33,094 nt of DNA, taken from contig CAMBLP010000005.1 of NCBI GenBank assembly GCA_945868195.1, forward strand, positions 1 to 33,094, given 5' to 3'. The stretch is from Bordetella parapertussis (GTDB lineage: Bacteria > Pseudomonadota > Gammaproteobacteria > Burkholderiales > Burkholderiaceae_B). Made by a program: the position numbers and the translations under genes. The notes below the pieces were generated by a model. That model worked only from the letters and a program-made list of their open reading frames with translations. It did not search any database and was not told where the DNA came from. Positions 6,977 through 15,608 of the stretch are shown here, in pieces. Every line of letters starts with the position of its first letter. Positions within the stretch are counted from its first letter, which is position 1.

Positions 6977-8620
6977 CTAGGCGGTTAGGAGCTCTTGAGC
7001 ATGTTTGCGAGTTGTTGGGGTGATTTTGATCCCGCCCAACATTCTGGCGACTTCTTCGATGCGCGCATGGGCGTCAAGTTTCGAAATCGAGGATTCGGTC
7101 ACGCCTTTACTTTGTTGTTTGCTGACTTGGAAATGGTGTTGGCCGCGAGCGGCGACCTGGGGCAAGTGTGTCACGCACAGCACTTGGTGGCGCAGTCCGA
7201 GCTCGCGCAACAAGTTGCCAACGACTTCGGCTACAGCACCCCCAATCCCACTATCGACTTCGTCAAAAATCAATGTAGGTACGCGTGCGGCACGACTTGC
7301 GATGACAGAAAGAGCGAGAGAAATGCGCGCGAGTTCGCCACCCGAGGCGACCTTGGCAAGAGGTTTAGGGGGTGTTCCGGCATGGCCCGCGACCAAAAAC
7401 TCAACGATATCTTGCCCCTGAGCGGAGGCTGGCCCTTCGGAGAGTGTGATGCAAAACAGTCCGCCCTCCATGGCGAGTGTTTGCATGGCATGGGTGACTT
7501 GTTTACCAAGATCAAGGGCAGCCTTGCGGCGCGCGCTAGACAGAGCGCTCGCATGTTTCTGATACTCGCTGTTAAGCGCAGCAGCGGTGGCGCGCAGCGT
7601 TTCAATATCGGCGGTGGCACGCAAGGCATCGTAATCGCTGCGCAGGGATGCGTGGAACGCAAAGAGCTTTTCAGGTTCGGTTTTAAATTTGCGCGCGAGG
7701 TCAAAAATTTGACCCATGCGCTCGTTCACCACCGCTAGACGCTCGGGGTCGAGCTCGACGCGTGATAAATACGCATTCAGATCAGAAACGGCCTCGCTGA
7801 TAGAAATCTGTGCCGATTCGAGTGATTCGTGAACAGACGCTAGCGAAGGATCATGCCGCAATAATTGGGATATCTTTTGCAACGCGGTGACGACTTGATG
7901 ATGCGCCGAGTCATCGTTTTCGTCGAGACAACCCAAGGCGAGTGCGGCGCCGTCGAGTAAGGACTGCGCATTCGCTAGGCGTGTTTGTTCTGCCGATACG
8001 TCTTCCCACTCGTGCTGACCCAGTGCGAGGCGATCGAGTTCGGCAAGTTGCCATTCGAGTCGTTCGCGGGCAGCAAGGAGGGCGCTGGCGTCTTGTTCGG
8101 AGAGAGCAAGTTGTCGCTCGATCTTTCGCCATGCTTTCCATGCCAGCGCGACGTGTTGGCGCAAAGATTGATGGGAGCCATGGGCATCCACCATATCCCG
8201 TTGGTTTTCTGAGCGAAGCAAGCTCTGGTGCGCATGTTGTCCATGTATATCAACGAGATGCTCGCCCACCTCGCGAAGTTGGGCGATGGTCACAGCCGAA
8301 CCGTTGATATAGCCCCGACTCCGCCCTTGCGCGTCCACCACGCGCCGCAGGACCAGCGCATCCTCGCCACCTAAGTCGTGTTCGGCAAGCCACTGGGTCA
8401 GGGCGGGTGGGACGTCAAAGACCGCGCTGATTTCGGCGCGCGCAGCACCTGTGCGCAGCACAGAAGAGTCGGCACGTTCGCCTAAGGTCAACGCGAGCGC
8501 GTCGATCAGAATAGATTTGCCCGCACCGGTTTCACCAGAAAACACCGTAAAACCATGTTCGAAGCTGATGTCGGCTTCGGTCACGATGACAAAGTCACGA
8601 ATGTGCAGCGCGCGCAGCAT
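6977..8620 (-). CDS. recN: DNA repair protein RecN
   Basis: RecN is an SMC-like ATPase that acts at double-strand breaks during recombinational repair. The N-terminal Walker A is GETGAGKS (residues 29-36), in the context LRALHIRDFVIV typical of the family. The middle third is a long helical, coiled-coil-rich region. The C-terminal part carries the ABC signature KVASGGELARISLA, a Walker B PTLIFDEVDSGIGG and the H-loop CVTHLPQVAARG. The length of 547 residues is standard. It starts 3 bp after the nadK stop, so nadK and recN form one operon. It converges with fur. Confidence 0.97.
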   Translation of the reverse strand: MLRALHIRDFVIVTEADISFEHGFTVFSGETGAGKSILIDALALTLGERADSSVLRTGAARAEISAVFDVPPALTQWLAEHDLGGEDALVLRRVVDAQGRSRGYINGSAVTIAQLREVGEHLVDIHGQHAHQSLLRSENQRDMVDAHGSHQSLRQHVALAWKAWRKIERQLALSEQDASALLAARERLEWQLAELDRLALGQHEWEDVSAEQTRLANAQSLLDGAALALGCLDENDDSAHHQVVTALQKISQLLRHDPSLASVHESLESAQISISEAVSDLNAYLSRVELDPERLAVVNERMGQIFDLARKFKTEPEKLFAFHASLRSDYDALRATADIETLRATAAALNSEYQKHASALSSARRKAALDLGKQVTHAMQTLAMEGGLFCITLSEGPASAQGQDIVEFLVAGHAGTPPKPLAKVASGGELARISLALSVIASRAARVPTLIFDEVDSGIGGAVAEVVGNLLRELGLRHQVLCVTHLPQVAARGQHHFQVSKQQSKGVTESSISKLDAHARIEEVARMLGGIKITPTTRKHAQELLTA

Positions 8621-8623
8621 CCG

Positions 8624-9523
8624 TTATTCTCCGCCTTGACCAGACTGGGGCAGTCGATTCCAGTCAAGTTTGCGACGCAAGGTCGAAAAAAAGCTGTAAC
8701 CGGTCGGGTGCAAAAAACGAATCGTATGCGGCGCGCGGCGCACGACAATACGATCGCCTGGGGTGAGGTCGGACCACGTCTGCATGTCAAAGTGGACGCT
8801 GGCACCAAGCTCGACGCGGCTCATTGAGCTGAGCGTCATGTTGAGGACACTGTCGGCGGGAATCACGATTGGACGGTTCGAGAGCGTCTGCGGCGCCACA
8901 GGGACCAGCAGCATGGCGTTCACGGCAGGATGCAGAATCGGACCTGCCGCGGACAGGGCATACGCGGTCGACCCCGTTGGGGTCGCGACAATCAAGCCGT
9001 CTGCACGCTGGGTATACATAAAAGTGTCGTTGACCTCGACACGGACTTCGATCATGCCGCCACGGCCGGCGCGATTGAGCACGACGTCGTTCAGGGCGGT
9101 CGCGGCGTACATTTCTTCTTGGCCGCGCCAAATCGTCGCACTCAACAGCATGCGCTCTTCGGTCTCGAAGCGGCCCTGTAACAAATCAGTCAGTGCGGCG
9201 TCCGCGTCGTGGACGGGAATGTCGGTAATAAAGCCCAATCTGCCGTGGTTGATCCCCACGACAGGCACTGAAAAAGGGGCGAGATGCCGCGCTGCACCGA
9301 GCATGGTGCCATCGCCACCCATGACAATCGCGAGGTCCGCGTTTTTGCCAATACTGGCAAAGTCCGCGGTAGGATATTCGGATACGCCCGTATGACGGGC
9401 TGTTTCGGCTTCGAGGAGAACTTGCCGACCCGCTTTGGTCAATAGAGTGGCGAGCGCGCGCAAAGGCGCATGCAAGCCTGAATCTTGGTAGCGACCCACT
9501 AAGGCGATGATGGGAAAATGCAT
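8624..9523 (-). CDS. nadK: NAD kinase
   Basis: NAD kinase phosphorylates NAD+ to NADP+ in the cytoplasm. The signature GGDGTML sits at residues 69-75. The NAD-binding segment NDVVLNRAGRGGMIEV and the conserved DGLIVATPTGSTAYALSAAGPI follow in the right order. The length of 299 residues is typical. It diverges from hrcA across 60 bp and is followed at 3 bp by recN, an arrangement well known in beta- and gamma-proteobacteria. Confidence 0.97.
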   Translation of the reverse strand: MHFPIIALVGRYQDSGLHAPLRALATLLTKAGRQVLLEAETARHTGVSEYPTADFASIGKNADLAIVMGGDGTMLGAARHLAPFSVPVVGINHGRLGFITDIPVHDADAALTDLLQGRFETEERMLLSATIWRGQEEMYAATALNDVVLNRAGRGGMIEVRVEVNDTFMYTQRADGLIVATPTGSTAYALSAAGPILHPAVNAMLLVPVAPQTLSNRPIVIPADSVLNMTLSSMSRVELGASVHFDMQTWSDLTPGDRIVVRRAPHTIRFLHPTGYSFFSTLRRKLDWNRLPQSGQGGE

Positions 9524-9583
9524 GCAAAGCTCATTCGACGAAAAACGATTCGATTATAGAGGCGGGGAAGGTAAAATAGGGTA

Positions 9584-10606
9584 ATGATGGATGATCGTGC
9601 GCGTGCGCTACTAAAAGCCCTGATTGAACGCTACATAGATGACGGCCAGCCCGTCGGCTCTCGCACGCTCTCAAAATTGTTCGACTTGTCGCCCGCCACG
9701 ATTCGCAATGTCATGGCCGATCTCGAGGAGTTGGGACTGATTCATAGCCCCCACACCTCTGCGGGCCGCGTACCGACCCCAAAAGGCTATCGCCTGTTTG
9801 TCGATACGATGTTGACAGCCAAGCCATTTGAGCTAGCTTCGACTTCCAATGTGCGGGATTTGCAGTCCGCCTCGGACCCCTCGCGCGCGGTGAATGCCGC
9901 GGCCTTGATGTTGTCCAATTTGACGCAATTCGCTGGCGTGGTGCTATCCCCCAGACGCGCTCAGGTTTTTCGTCAGATCGAATTCATCCGTCTCTCAGAA
10001 AAGCGTATTCTCCTCATCATTGTCACGCCGGACGGCGATGTGCAAAACCGCATTTTGCTCACGCCTCGGGATTACAGTAGTACTGCGCTGATCGAGGCCG
10101 CTAATTTTTTCAACCACAATTTCGCCGGTAAGTCTTTCGCCGAGGTCAGGCTGACCCTTTCCCAGGACCTGGCCCGACTTCAAGAGGACATGTCACGCTT
10201 GATGCAAGCCGCCGTGGAGGCGGGTGCTCAGGCCGCCGATGAGGTTGAAACGATGGTGATCTCCGGGGAGCGCAGGCTTCTGGATGTCAATGAGCTGGCT
10301 TCCGATATGGATCGTTTACGAAAGACCTTTTCGATGTTTGAGAAAAAAACCGACTTGATGCAGCTTCTCGAGGTTTCAAGCCGCGCCCAAGGCGTGCAGA
10401 TCTACATTGGGGGAGACTCCGAGCTCGTTCCGACGGCCGACCTATCCGTGATCACGGCCCCTTACAGTATCGATGGTCATGTCATCGGTACCTTGGGTGT
10501 CATCGGCCCAACGCGGATGGCGTACGAACGCGTGATCCCTATTGTTGATATTACGGCGCGCTTGCTTTCAAACGCGCTGAGCCACAACTCTTCTGAGCGT
10601 TCCTGA
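9584..10606 (+). CDS. hrcA: Heat-inducible transcription repressor HrcA
   Basis: HrcA represses chaperone genes by binding CIRCE elements and needs GroEL for activity. Residues 1-75 form the winged helix ([20 protein letters not shown], then [17 protein letters not shown], then [16 protein letters not shown]). A GAF-like inducer domain makes up the rest, ending with [19 protein letters not shown]. The length of 340 residues is normal. Tandem ATGs at 9584 and 9587 are both usable after ATAGGG. No CIRCE palindrome (TTAGCACTC-N9-GAGTGCTAA) is seen upstream of hrcA, grpE or dnaK, so its targets must lie elsewhere, probably at groESL. A TATAGA at 9555-9560 could be a -10 box, but I see no good -35. 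Confidence 0.96.
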   Translation: MMDDRARALLKALIERYIDDGQPVGSRTLSKLFDLSPATIRNVMADLEELGLIHSPHTSAGRVPTPKGYRLFVDTMLTAKPFELASTSNVRDLQSASDPSRAVNAAALMLSNLTQFAGVVLSPRRAQVFRQIEFIRLSEKRILLIIVTPDGDVQNRILLTPRDYSSTALIEAANFFNHNFAGKSFAEVRLTLSQDLARLQEDMSRLMQAAVEAGAQAADEVETMVISGERRLLDVNELASDMDRLRKTFSMFEKKTDLMQLLEVSSRAQGVQIYIGGDSELVPTADLSVITAPYSIDGHVIGTLGVIGPTRMAYERVIPIVDITARLLSNALSHNSSERS

Positions 10607-10607
10607 T

Positions 10608-11675
10608 ATGCGATTTTGGCCCGAACCCAAGCGCGCTGCCGCGCCCGCCACACGTTTTTTGCCCTGGCCAAAGCCCTTCACCACGGCTCGGGTAGGCGTT
10701 TTGTTAGTTAATTTAGGTACGCCTGACGCACCTACGGCACCTGCGATCAAGCGTTATTTGCGTGAGTTTCTTTCCGACCCCCGCGTCATCGAGATTCCCA
10801 AGCTGTTGTGGTGGCCGATTTTGAATGGCCCGATTTTGTTAGCGCGTCCACGCAAATTAGCGCCCCGCTATCAAAGCATCTGGATGGAGGAAGGTTCTCC
10901 GCTTTTGGTTTATACCCAGCGACAGACCGCGGGCTTGCGTAGGATTTTTGCTGAGCGCGGCCTCGACGTTGAGGTTGAGACCGGCATGCGCTACGGCAAG
11001 CCCTCGATCAAAAGCGCGATGATGTCTTTACGCGATCGGGGTTGCGAACATGTTTTGGTCGTTCCTTTGTATCCGCAATACGCCTCCAGTACGACCGCGA
11101 CGGTCGTGGATGCAGTCACGCAGGTCGCGGCTCGGTTGCGGGACCAACCGGCGATGCGCTTTATCAAGCGTTTTCCTACACACCCCTCGTTTATTAAGCC
11201 TCTGGGCGACAAAATCGCCGCATATTGGGCGCAACATGGCCGTCCGCAAAAGCTCTTGATGAGTTTCCACGGTTTGCCGCAACAATGCGTCAACATGGGC
11301 GACCCCTATTGCAAAGACTCTTATGAGACCGCGCGCGCGCTTGCCGCCCATCTGGGCTTGACTGACGATCAGTACTTAGTGACATTTCAAAGCCGTTTCG
11401 GGCCTGCCAAATGGTTGGAGCCCTACACGGAGCCTACGGTCGAGCGACTGGCCAAAGAGGGGATCACCGACATCGATGTGGTCTGCCCAGGCTTTTTGGC
11501 GGACTGTTTAGAGACCCTTGAGGAAATCTCGATCGAAGTCGGTGAAACCTTTAAACATGCTGGCGGAAAGCAGTTTCGTTACATTTCTGCTTTAAACGAC
11601 GACCCAGCCTGGCTGACTGGGCTGGCCGATATGGTTCAAGAACACCTCCAAGGGTGGCCGATCCGTTCTCAGTGA
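10608..11675 (+). CDS. hemH: Ferrochelatase
   Basis: Ferrochelatase inserts Fe(II) into protoporphyrin IX, the last step of haem b synthesis, at the inner face of the membrane. Family motifs are VGVLLVNLGTPDAPT near residue 30, LREFLSDPRVIE, and SFHGLPQQ with the metal-handling histidine at residue 221. VVCPGFLADCLETLEEI carries the conserved acidic cluster. At 355 residues it is of normal bacterial length. It starts one base after the hrcA stop, so the two are co-transcribed and probably translationally coupled. No intrinsic terminator follows; the grpE heat-shock promoter begins 21 bp downstream. Confidence 0.97.
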   Translation: MRFWPEPKRAAAPATRFLPWPKPFTTARVGVLLVNLGTPDAPTAPAIKRYLREFLSDPRVIEIPKLLWWPILNGPILLARPRKLAPRYQSIWMEEGSPLLVYTQRQTAGLRRIFAERGLDVEVETGMRYGKPSIKSAMMSLRDRGCEHVLVVPLYPQYASSTTATVVDAVTQVAARLRDQPAMRFIKRFPTHPSFIKPLGDKIAAYWAQHGRPQKLLMSFHGLPQQCVNMGDPYCKDSYETARALAAHLGLTDDQYLVTFQSRFGPAKWLEPYTEPTVERLAKEGITDIDVVCPGFLADCLETLEEISIEVGETFKHAGGKQFRYISALNDDPAWLTGLADMVQEHLQGWPIRSQ

Positions 11676-11696
11676 GCGATATTTTTCATTTTTTCT

Positions 11697-11724
11697 CTTG
11701 AATCTTGGGGTTTTGGCCCCAAAT
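11697..11724 (+). promoter_or_regulatory. Sigma-32 (RpoH) heat-shock promoter of grpE
   Basis: CTTGAA (11697-11702) and CCCCAAAT (11717-11724) are separated by 14 bp, a close match to the RpoH consensus CTTGAAA-N11-15-CCCCATNT. It lies 34 bp upstream of the grpE ATG. The same stretch holds the dyad TTGGGG (11705-11710) / CCCCAA (11717-11722). Confidence 0.85.
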
Positions 11725-11758
11725 GCAAAATTAATGATGCATTTTCTGGAGAAGTTTA

Positions 11759-12325
11759 ATGACGGCTCATCAAGGTTCGGCAGATTCCAAGTCCGACGCA
11801 GCTCCCCAAGACGCCCCGACCCCAAGCGCCGACACCCAGCAGTCTGAGGGTGTTGAGCAACTCGATCCTATCACCCGCCTCGAAGCCGACTTGGCTGCGG
11901 CGTTTGTCCAGGTTGCGGAGCACAAGGATCAGGTCCTGCGTGCGCACGCTGAAATGGAAAATGTGCGTCGACGTGCCCAAGATGAGGTTTCCAAGGCGCG
12001 CAAGTTTGGTATTGAGTCCTTTGCCGAGAGCATGGTGCCTGTTAAAGACAGTCTTGAAGCTGCCTTGTCTCAGTCCGAGCAGACTCAGGAAGACTTGCGC
12101 TCAGGGCTTGAAATGACCCTCAAACAGTTGGTGACTGGTTTTGAGCGCAATCATCTCAAGGAAATCGCCCCGGCACCCGGCACTAAATTTGACCCACACC
12201 AACATCAGGCCATCGCGACGGTTCCGGCCGAACAAGAAGCCAATACGGTGGTGCTGACCTTGCAAAAAGGCTACCTGATCGCAGATCGCGTTCTCAGGCC
12301 CGCCTTGGTGACGGTCGCAGCCTGA
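11759..12325 (+). CDS. grpE: Nucleotide exchange factor GrpE
   Basis: GrpE is the dimeric exchange factor that releases ADP from DnaK. The first 35 or so residues are acidic, polar and probably disordered. A long coiled coil follows ([20 protein letters not shown], then [15 protein letters not shown]), then the four-helix and beta-wing head. The C-terminal family signature is recognisable in [23 protein letters not shown] and [18 protein letters not shown]. The length of 188 residues is typical. GGAGAAG (11748-11754) is a good Shine-Dalgarno. A sigma-32 promoter lies directly upstream. Confidence 0.97.
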   Translation: MTAHQGSADSKSDAAPQDAPTPSADTQQSEGVEQLDPITRLEADLAAAFVQVAEHKDQVLRAHAEMENVRRRAQDEVSKARKFGIESFAESMVPVKDSLEAALSQSEQTQEDLRSGLEMTLKQLVTGFERNHLKEIAPAPGTKFDPHQHQAIATVPAEQEANTVVLTLQKGYLIADRVLRPALVTVAA

Positions 12326-12365
12326 CGGCATTGAGCATATTCAGGATGAAATCTGTTGTTTTGGG

Positions 12366-12394
12366 CTTGAAATCAATGATTTGGGCCCCATCTA
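12366..12394 (+). promoter_or_regulatory. Sigma-32 (RpoH) heat-shock promoter of dnaK
   Basis: CTTGAAA (12366-12372) and CCCCATCTA (12386-12394) are spaced by 13 bp, a full match to the RpoH consensus. It lies about 50 bp upstream of the dnaK ATG, in the 119-bp grpE-dnaK gap. DnaK can therefore be induced independently of the grpE transcript. Confidence 0.93.
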
Positions 12395-12444
12395 CTTTTC
12401 ATCTAAGTATTTCACCTCATTCTGATTTTTAAAGGATCTTCACC

Positions 12445-14382
12445 ATGGGTAAGATTATCGGTATCGACCTTGGCACCACGAATAGTTGCGTGGCCGTCAT
12501 GGATGGCAATCAGGTCAAAATCCTGGAAAACGCCGAAGGCGCCCGCACGACCCCCTCGATCGTCGCCTACATGGAAGACGGCGAGACTCTGGTAGGTGCA
12601 CCTGCCAAGCGCCAGGCTGTGACGAATCCAACCAATACCCTTTACGCAGTCAAGCGTCTGATCGGGCGCAAGTTTTCCGAAGATGCCGTGCAAAAAGATA
12701 TCCATTTGATGCCTTACAAAATTGTCAAAGCTGATAATGGCGATGCATGGGTTGAGGCTCAAAACAAAAAGCTCGCACCTTCACAGGTCGCGGCCGATGT
12801 GTTGCGCAAAATGAAAAAGACTGCTGAGGATTTCCTCGGCGAAGAAGTGACGGAGGCCGTTATTACGGTGCCTGCTTACTTCAATGACAGTCAGCGCCAA
12901 GCCACCAAAGACGCTGGCCGTATTGCTGGTTTGGACGTCAAGCGCATCATCAACGAACCAACCGCAGCCGCGTTGGCCTTCGGTATGGACAAGATGGAAA
13001 AAGGCGATCGCAAGATTGCGGTCTATGACTTGGGCGGTGGTACGTTCGATATTTCGATTATCGAAATCGCCGATGTCGATGGTGAAAAGCAATTTGAGGT
13101 CTTGTCGACCAACGGCGACACCTTCTTGGGTGGTGAGGACTTTGACCAGCGCATTATCGAATACGTGATTGGCGAGTTCAAGAAAGAGCAGGGCGTGGAC
13201 CTCTCCAAAGACGTACTTGCCTTGCAGCGCCTGAAAGAAGCCGCTGAAAAGGCGAAGATTGAGTTGTCTTCCAGCCAGCAGACCGAAATCAACTTGCCTT
13301 ACATCACCGCTGATGCCTCAGGTCCCAAGCACTTGAATCTGAAAATGACCCGCGCTAAGCTCGAGTCATTGGTCGAGGAACTGATCGCTCGCACGATTGA
13401 GCCTTGCCGCATTGCCATCAAAGACGCAGGCGTCAAAGTCAGCGATATCGACGACGTGATTTTGGTCGGCGGTATGACGCGTATGCCCAAGGTGCAGGAA
13501 AAGGTCAAAGAGTTCTTTGGTCGCGACCCACGCAAAGACGTCAACCCTGACGAGGCTGTGGCTGCAGGCGCAGCGATTCAGGGTTCGGTGTTGTCTGGTG
13601 ACCGCAAGGACGTGTTGTTGTTGGACGTGACACCGTTGTCACTTGGTATTGAAACGCTCGGTGGCGTGATGACCAAGATGATCACAAAGAACACGACGAT
13701 TCCAACCCGTCACTCACAGGTGTTTTCGACAGCGGATGATAATCAGCCTGCCGTGACCATCAAGGTATTCCAAGGTGAGCGCGAAATCGCAGCCGGCAAC
13801 AAGACGCTGGGAGAGTTCAATCTCGAGGGTATTCCACCTGCCTCACGTGGCACACCTCAGATCGAAGTGACCTTTGATATCGACGCAAACGGTATTGTGC
13901 ACGTGTCTGCCAAAGACAAGGGCACAGGTAAGGAAAACAAGATCACGATTCAAGCGAACTCAGGTTTGACCGAAGACGAGATCCAGCGGATGGTGAAAGA
14001 TGCCGAGGCGAATGCCGAGGAAGATCACCGCATGGCTGAGTTGGCGATGGCACGTAACAGTGCGGATGCTTTGGTTCATGCCACGCGCAAATCCTTGACT
14101 GAGTATGGTGACAAACTCGCGGCAGAAGAAAAGACTGCCATCGAAGCGGCCATCACCGAGGTCGAGGAGGTGTTGAAAAATGGTGCCGACAAAGCGGCGA
14201 TTGACACTAAGGTCGAAGCCTTGTCGGCGGCGTCTCAGAAACTCGGTGAAAAGATGTATGCCGATGCCCAGGCGGCTCAGGCTGCAGCTCAAGGTGGCGC
14301 AGGCGCAGAGGGAGGTGCCAAGCCAGCCGATGACAATGTCGTCGATGCTGAGTTCAAAGAAGTCAAGCGCGATCAAAAGTGA
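12445..14382 (+). CDS. dnaK: Molecular chaperone DnaK (Hsp70)
   Basis: DnaK is the ATP-driven Hsp70 that binds exposed hydrophobic segments with help from DnaJ and GrpE. The N-terminal ATPase domain starts [18 protein letters not shown], with the phosphate loops [12 protein letters not shown] and [12 protein letters not shown]. The interdomain linker [19 protein letters not shown] leads into the beta-sandwich substrate domain and a helical lid. The Gly/Ala-rich tail ends [12 protein letters not shown], which differs slightly from the EEVKDKK-type end of E. coli. The length of 645 residues is standard. AAGGA about 8 bases before the ATG is the ribosome site. A perfect sigma-32 promoter lies upstream and a strong terminator follows. 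Confidence 0.99.
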   Translation: MGKIIGIDLGTTNSCVAVMDGNQVKILENAEGARTTPSIVAYMEDGETLVGAPAKRQAVTNPTNTLYAVKRLIGRKFSEDAVQKDIHLMPYKIVKADNGDAWVEAQNKKLAPSQVAADVLRKMKKTAEDFLGEEVTEAVITVPAYFNDSQRQATKDAGRIAGLDVKRIINEPTAAALAFGMDKMEKGDRKIAVYDLGGGTFDISIIEIADVDGEKQFEVLSTNGDTFLGGEDFDQRIIEYVIGEFKKEQGVDLSKDVLALQRLKEAAEKAKIELSSSQQTEINLPYITADASGPKHLNLKMTRAKLESLVEELIARTIEPCRIAIKDAGVKVSDIDDVILVGGMTRMPKVQEKVKEFFGRDPRKDVNPDEAVAAGAAIQGSVLSGDRKDVLLLDVTPLSLGIETLGGVMTKMITKNTTIPTRHSQVFSTADDNQPAVTIKVFQGEREIAAGNKTLGEFNLEGIPPASRGTPQIEVTFDIDANGIVHVSAKDKGTGKENKITIQANSGLTEDEIQRMVKDAEANAEEDHRMAELAMARNSADALVHATRKSLTEYGDKLAAEEKTAIEAAITEVEEVLKNGADKAAIDTKVEALSAASQKLGEKMYADAQAAQAAAQGGAGAEGGAKPADDNVVDAEFKEVKRDQK

Positions 14383-14404
14383 TCGCCTAGCCTTCGATAC
14401 GATT

Positions 14405-14444
14405 CGCCCGGGACTCTTTTAGAGCATCCCGGGCGCATTTTTTT
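14405..14444 (+). terminator. Strong intrinsic terminator between dnaK and dnaJ
   Basis: CGCCCGGGA (14405-14413) pairs perfectly with TCCCGGGCG (14427-14435). The stem is extended inside by CTCT/AGAG past a CA bulge, and a seven-T run follows (14438-14444). It begins 22 bp after the dnaK stop and ends 39 bp before dnaJ, so it should lower dnaJ expression relative to dnaK unless it is read through. Confidence 0.93.
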
Positions 14445-14483
14445 GCCTTACTTCATTCTGTTTGACTTAAAGAGCCTGAGACC

Positions 14484-15608
14484 ATGGCAAAACGCGACTT
14501 TTATGAAATCCTTGGTGTAGCTAAAAACGCCTCGGATGATGAGCTTAAAAAAGCCTACCGTAAGCTGGCGATGAAATACCATCCGGATCGCAATCCGGAT
14601 AGCAAAGAAGCCGAAGAAAAATTTAAGCAGGCGAAAGAAGCCTACGAAATTTTATCTGATAACAATAAGCGTGCGGCTTACGATCGCTATGGGCACGCAG
14701 GTGTCGATCCCAATGCAGCAGGCATGGGCGGTGCAGGCGGAGCGGGTTTTGGTGATTCTTTTGGCGATATCTTTGGTGAGATTTTCGGTGCGGGGCGTCG
14801 CGGCGGTGGCGGCGGGCCTCAGGTCTATCGCGGTGCCGACCTCAAGTACGCCATGGAAATCACGCTTGAGCAGGCGGCCAATGGTTTCGATACCGAAATC
14901 CGAGTGCCGAGCTGGGAAAATTGCGAGGTCTGCAAAGGCAGTGGTGCCAAACCTGGCACGACCCCCAAGACGTGCCGCACTTGCGGCGGCTCGGGGGCGG
15001 TTCGCATGCAGCAAGGCTTTTTCAGCGTGCAACAGACGTGTCCGACATGTCATGGTAGCGGCAAAGAGATTACCGATCCTTGCGTGCCTTGCGATGGCGT
15101 CGGACGAATCCGCCGCAACAAGACCCTTCAAGTCAAGATTCCTGCGGGCATTGACGATGGGATGCGCATCCGCTCCTCCGGCAATGGTGAGCCAGGGATT
15201 AATGGCGGACCATCGGGTGACTTGTTTGTGGAAATCCACATCAAGGAACACAAGATTTTCCAGCGTGAAAATGATGACTTGCATTGTGAGCTCACCATTC
15301 CGTTTACGAGCGCTGCACTAGGCGGTGACATTCAGGTGCCGACCTTAAATGGCAAGGCTGAAATCACGATTCCCGAAGGCACACAGTCAGGTAAAACATT
15401 CAGACTGCGTGGCAAAGGCATCAAGGGTGTTCGGGGTGCGTACCCTGGGGATTTGTACTGCCATGTCGTGGTGGAAACACCCGTCAAGCTGAATGACGCG
15501 CAGAAAGCAATCCTTCGCCAGTTTGAGGCTTCGCTTAGTGAGGGTGGCGAGCGTCACTCGCCACAGAGCAAGTCCTGGACGGATCGCGTCAAGGACTTTT
15601 TCTCCTGA
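14484..15608 (+). CDS. dnaJ: Co-chaperone DnaJ (Hsp40)
   Basis: DnaJ delivers substrates to DnaK and stimulates its ATPase. The J domain fills residues 1-70 with the HPD tripeptide at 33-35. A Gly/Phe-rich linker ([20 protein letters not shown] and on) follows. The zinc-finger region has all four CxxC pairs starting at C147, C164, C186 and C200; the fourth repeat reads CVPCDGVG. The C-terminal substrate-binding domains complete 374 residues. It is a full type I DnaJ. A strong terminator separates it from dnaK, and I see no convincing sigma-70 or sigma-32 promoter in the 39 bp after that terminator. It converges directly with the M16 protease gene, with no base between the stops. Confidence 0.98.
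   Translation: MAKRDFYEILGVAKNASDDELKKAYRKLAMKYHPDRNPDSKEAEEKFKQAKEAYEILSDNNKRAAYDRYGHAGVDPNAAGMGGAGGAGFGDSFGDIFGEIFGAGRRGGGGGPQVYRGADLKYAMEITLEQAANGFDTEIRVPSWENCEVCKGSGAKPGTTPKTCRTCGGSGAVRMQQGFFSVQQTCPTCHGSGKEITDPCVPCDGVGRIRRNKTLQVKIPAGIDDGMRIRSSGNGEPGINGGPSGDLFVEIHIKEHKIFQRENDDLHCELTIPFTSAALGGDIQVPTLNGKAEITIPEGTQSGKTFRLRGKGIKGVRGAYPGDLYCHVVVETPVKLNDAQKAILRQFEASLSEGGERHSPQSKSWTDRVKDFFS

Noticed and set aside
6995..7738. Long open frame (247 codons) on the plus strand opposite recN
   Set aside because: It is fully antisense to recN, whose motifs are intact, and its translation shows no recognisable domain; high-GC third positions create such shadows.
8763..9395. Open frame of 210 codons antisense to nadK
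   Set aside because: nadK is unambiguous and the opposite frame has no family motif.
11705..11722. TTGGGG/CCCCAA dyad as a hemH terminator
   Set aside because: There is no T-run after the stem, and the bases are explained by the sigma-32 -10 box.
9524..12444. CIRCE operator for HrcA
   Set aside because: I looked for TTAGCACTC-N9-GAGTGCTAA upstream of hrcA, grpE and dnaK and saw none.
14652..15284. Open frame of 210 codons antisense to dnaJ
   Set aside because: dnaJ is complete with all zinc-finger pairs; the opposite frame has composition typical of a shadow and no ribosome site.
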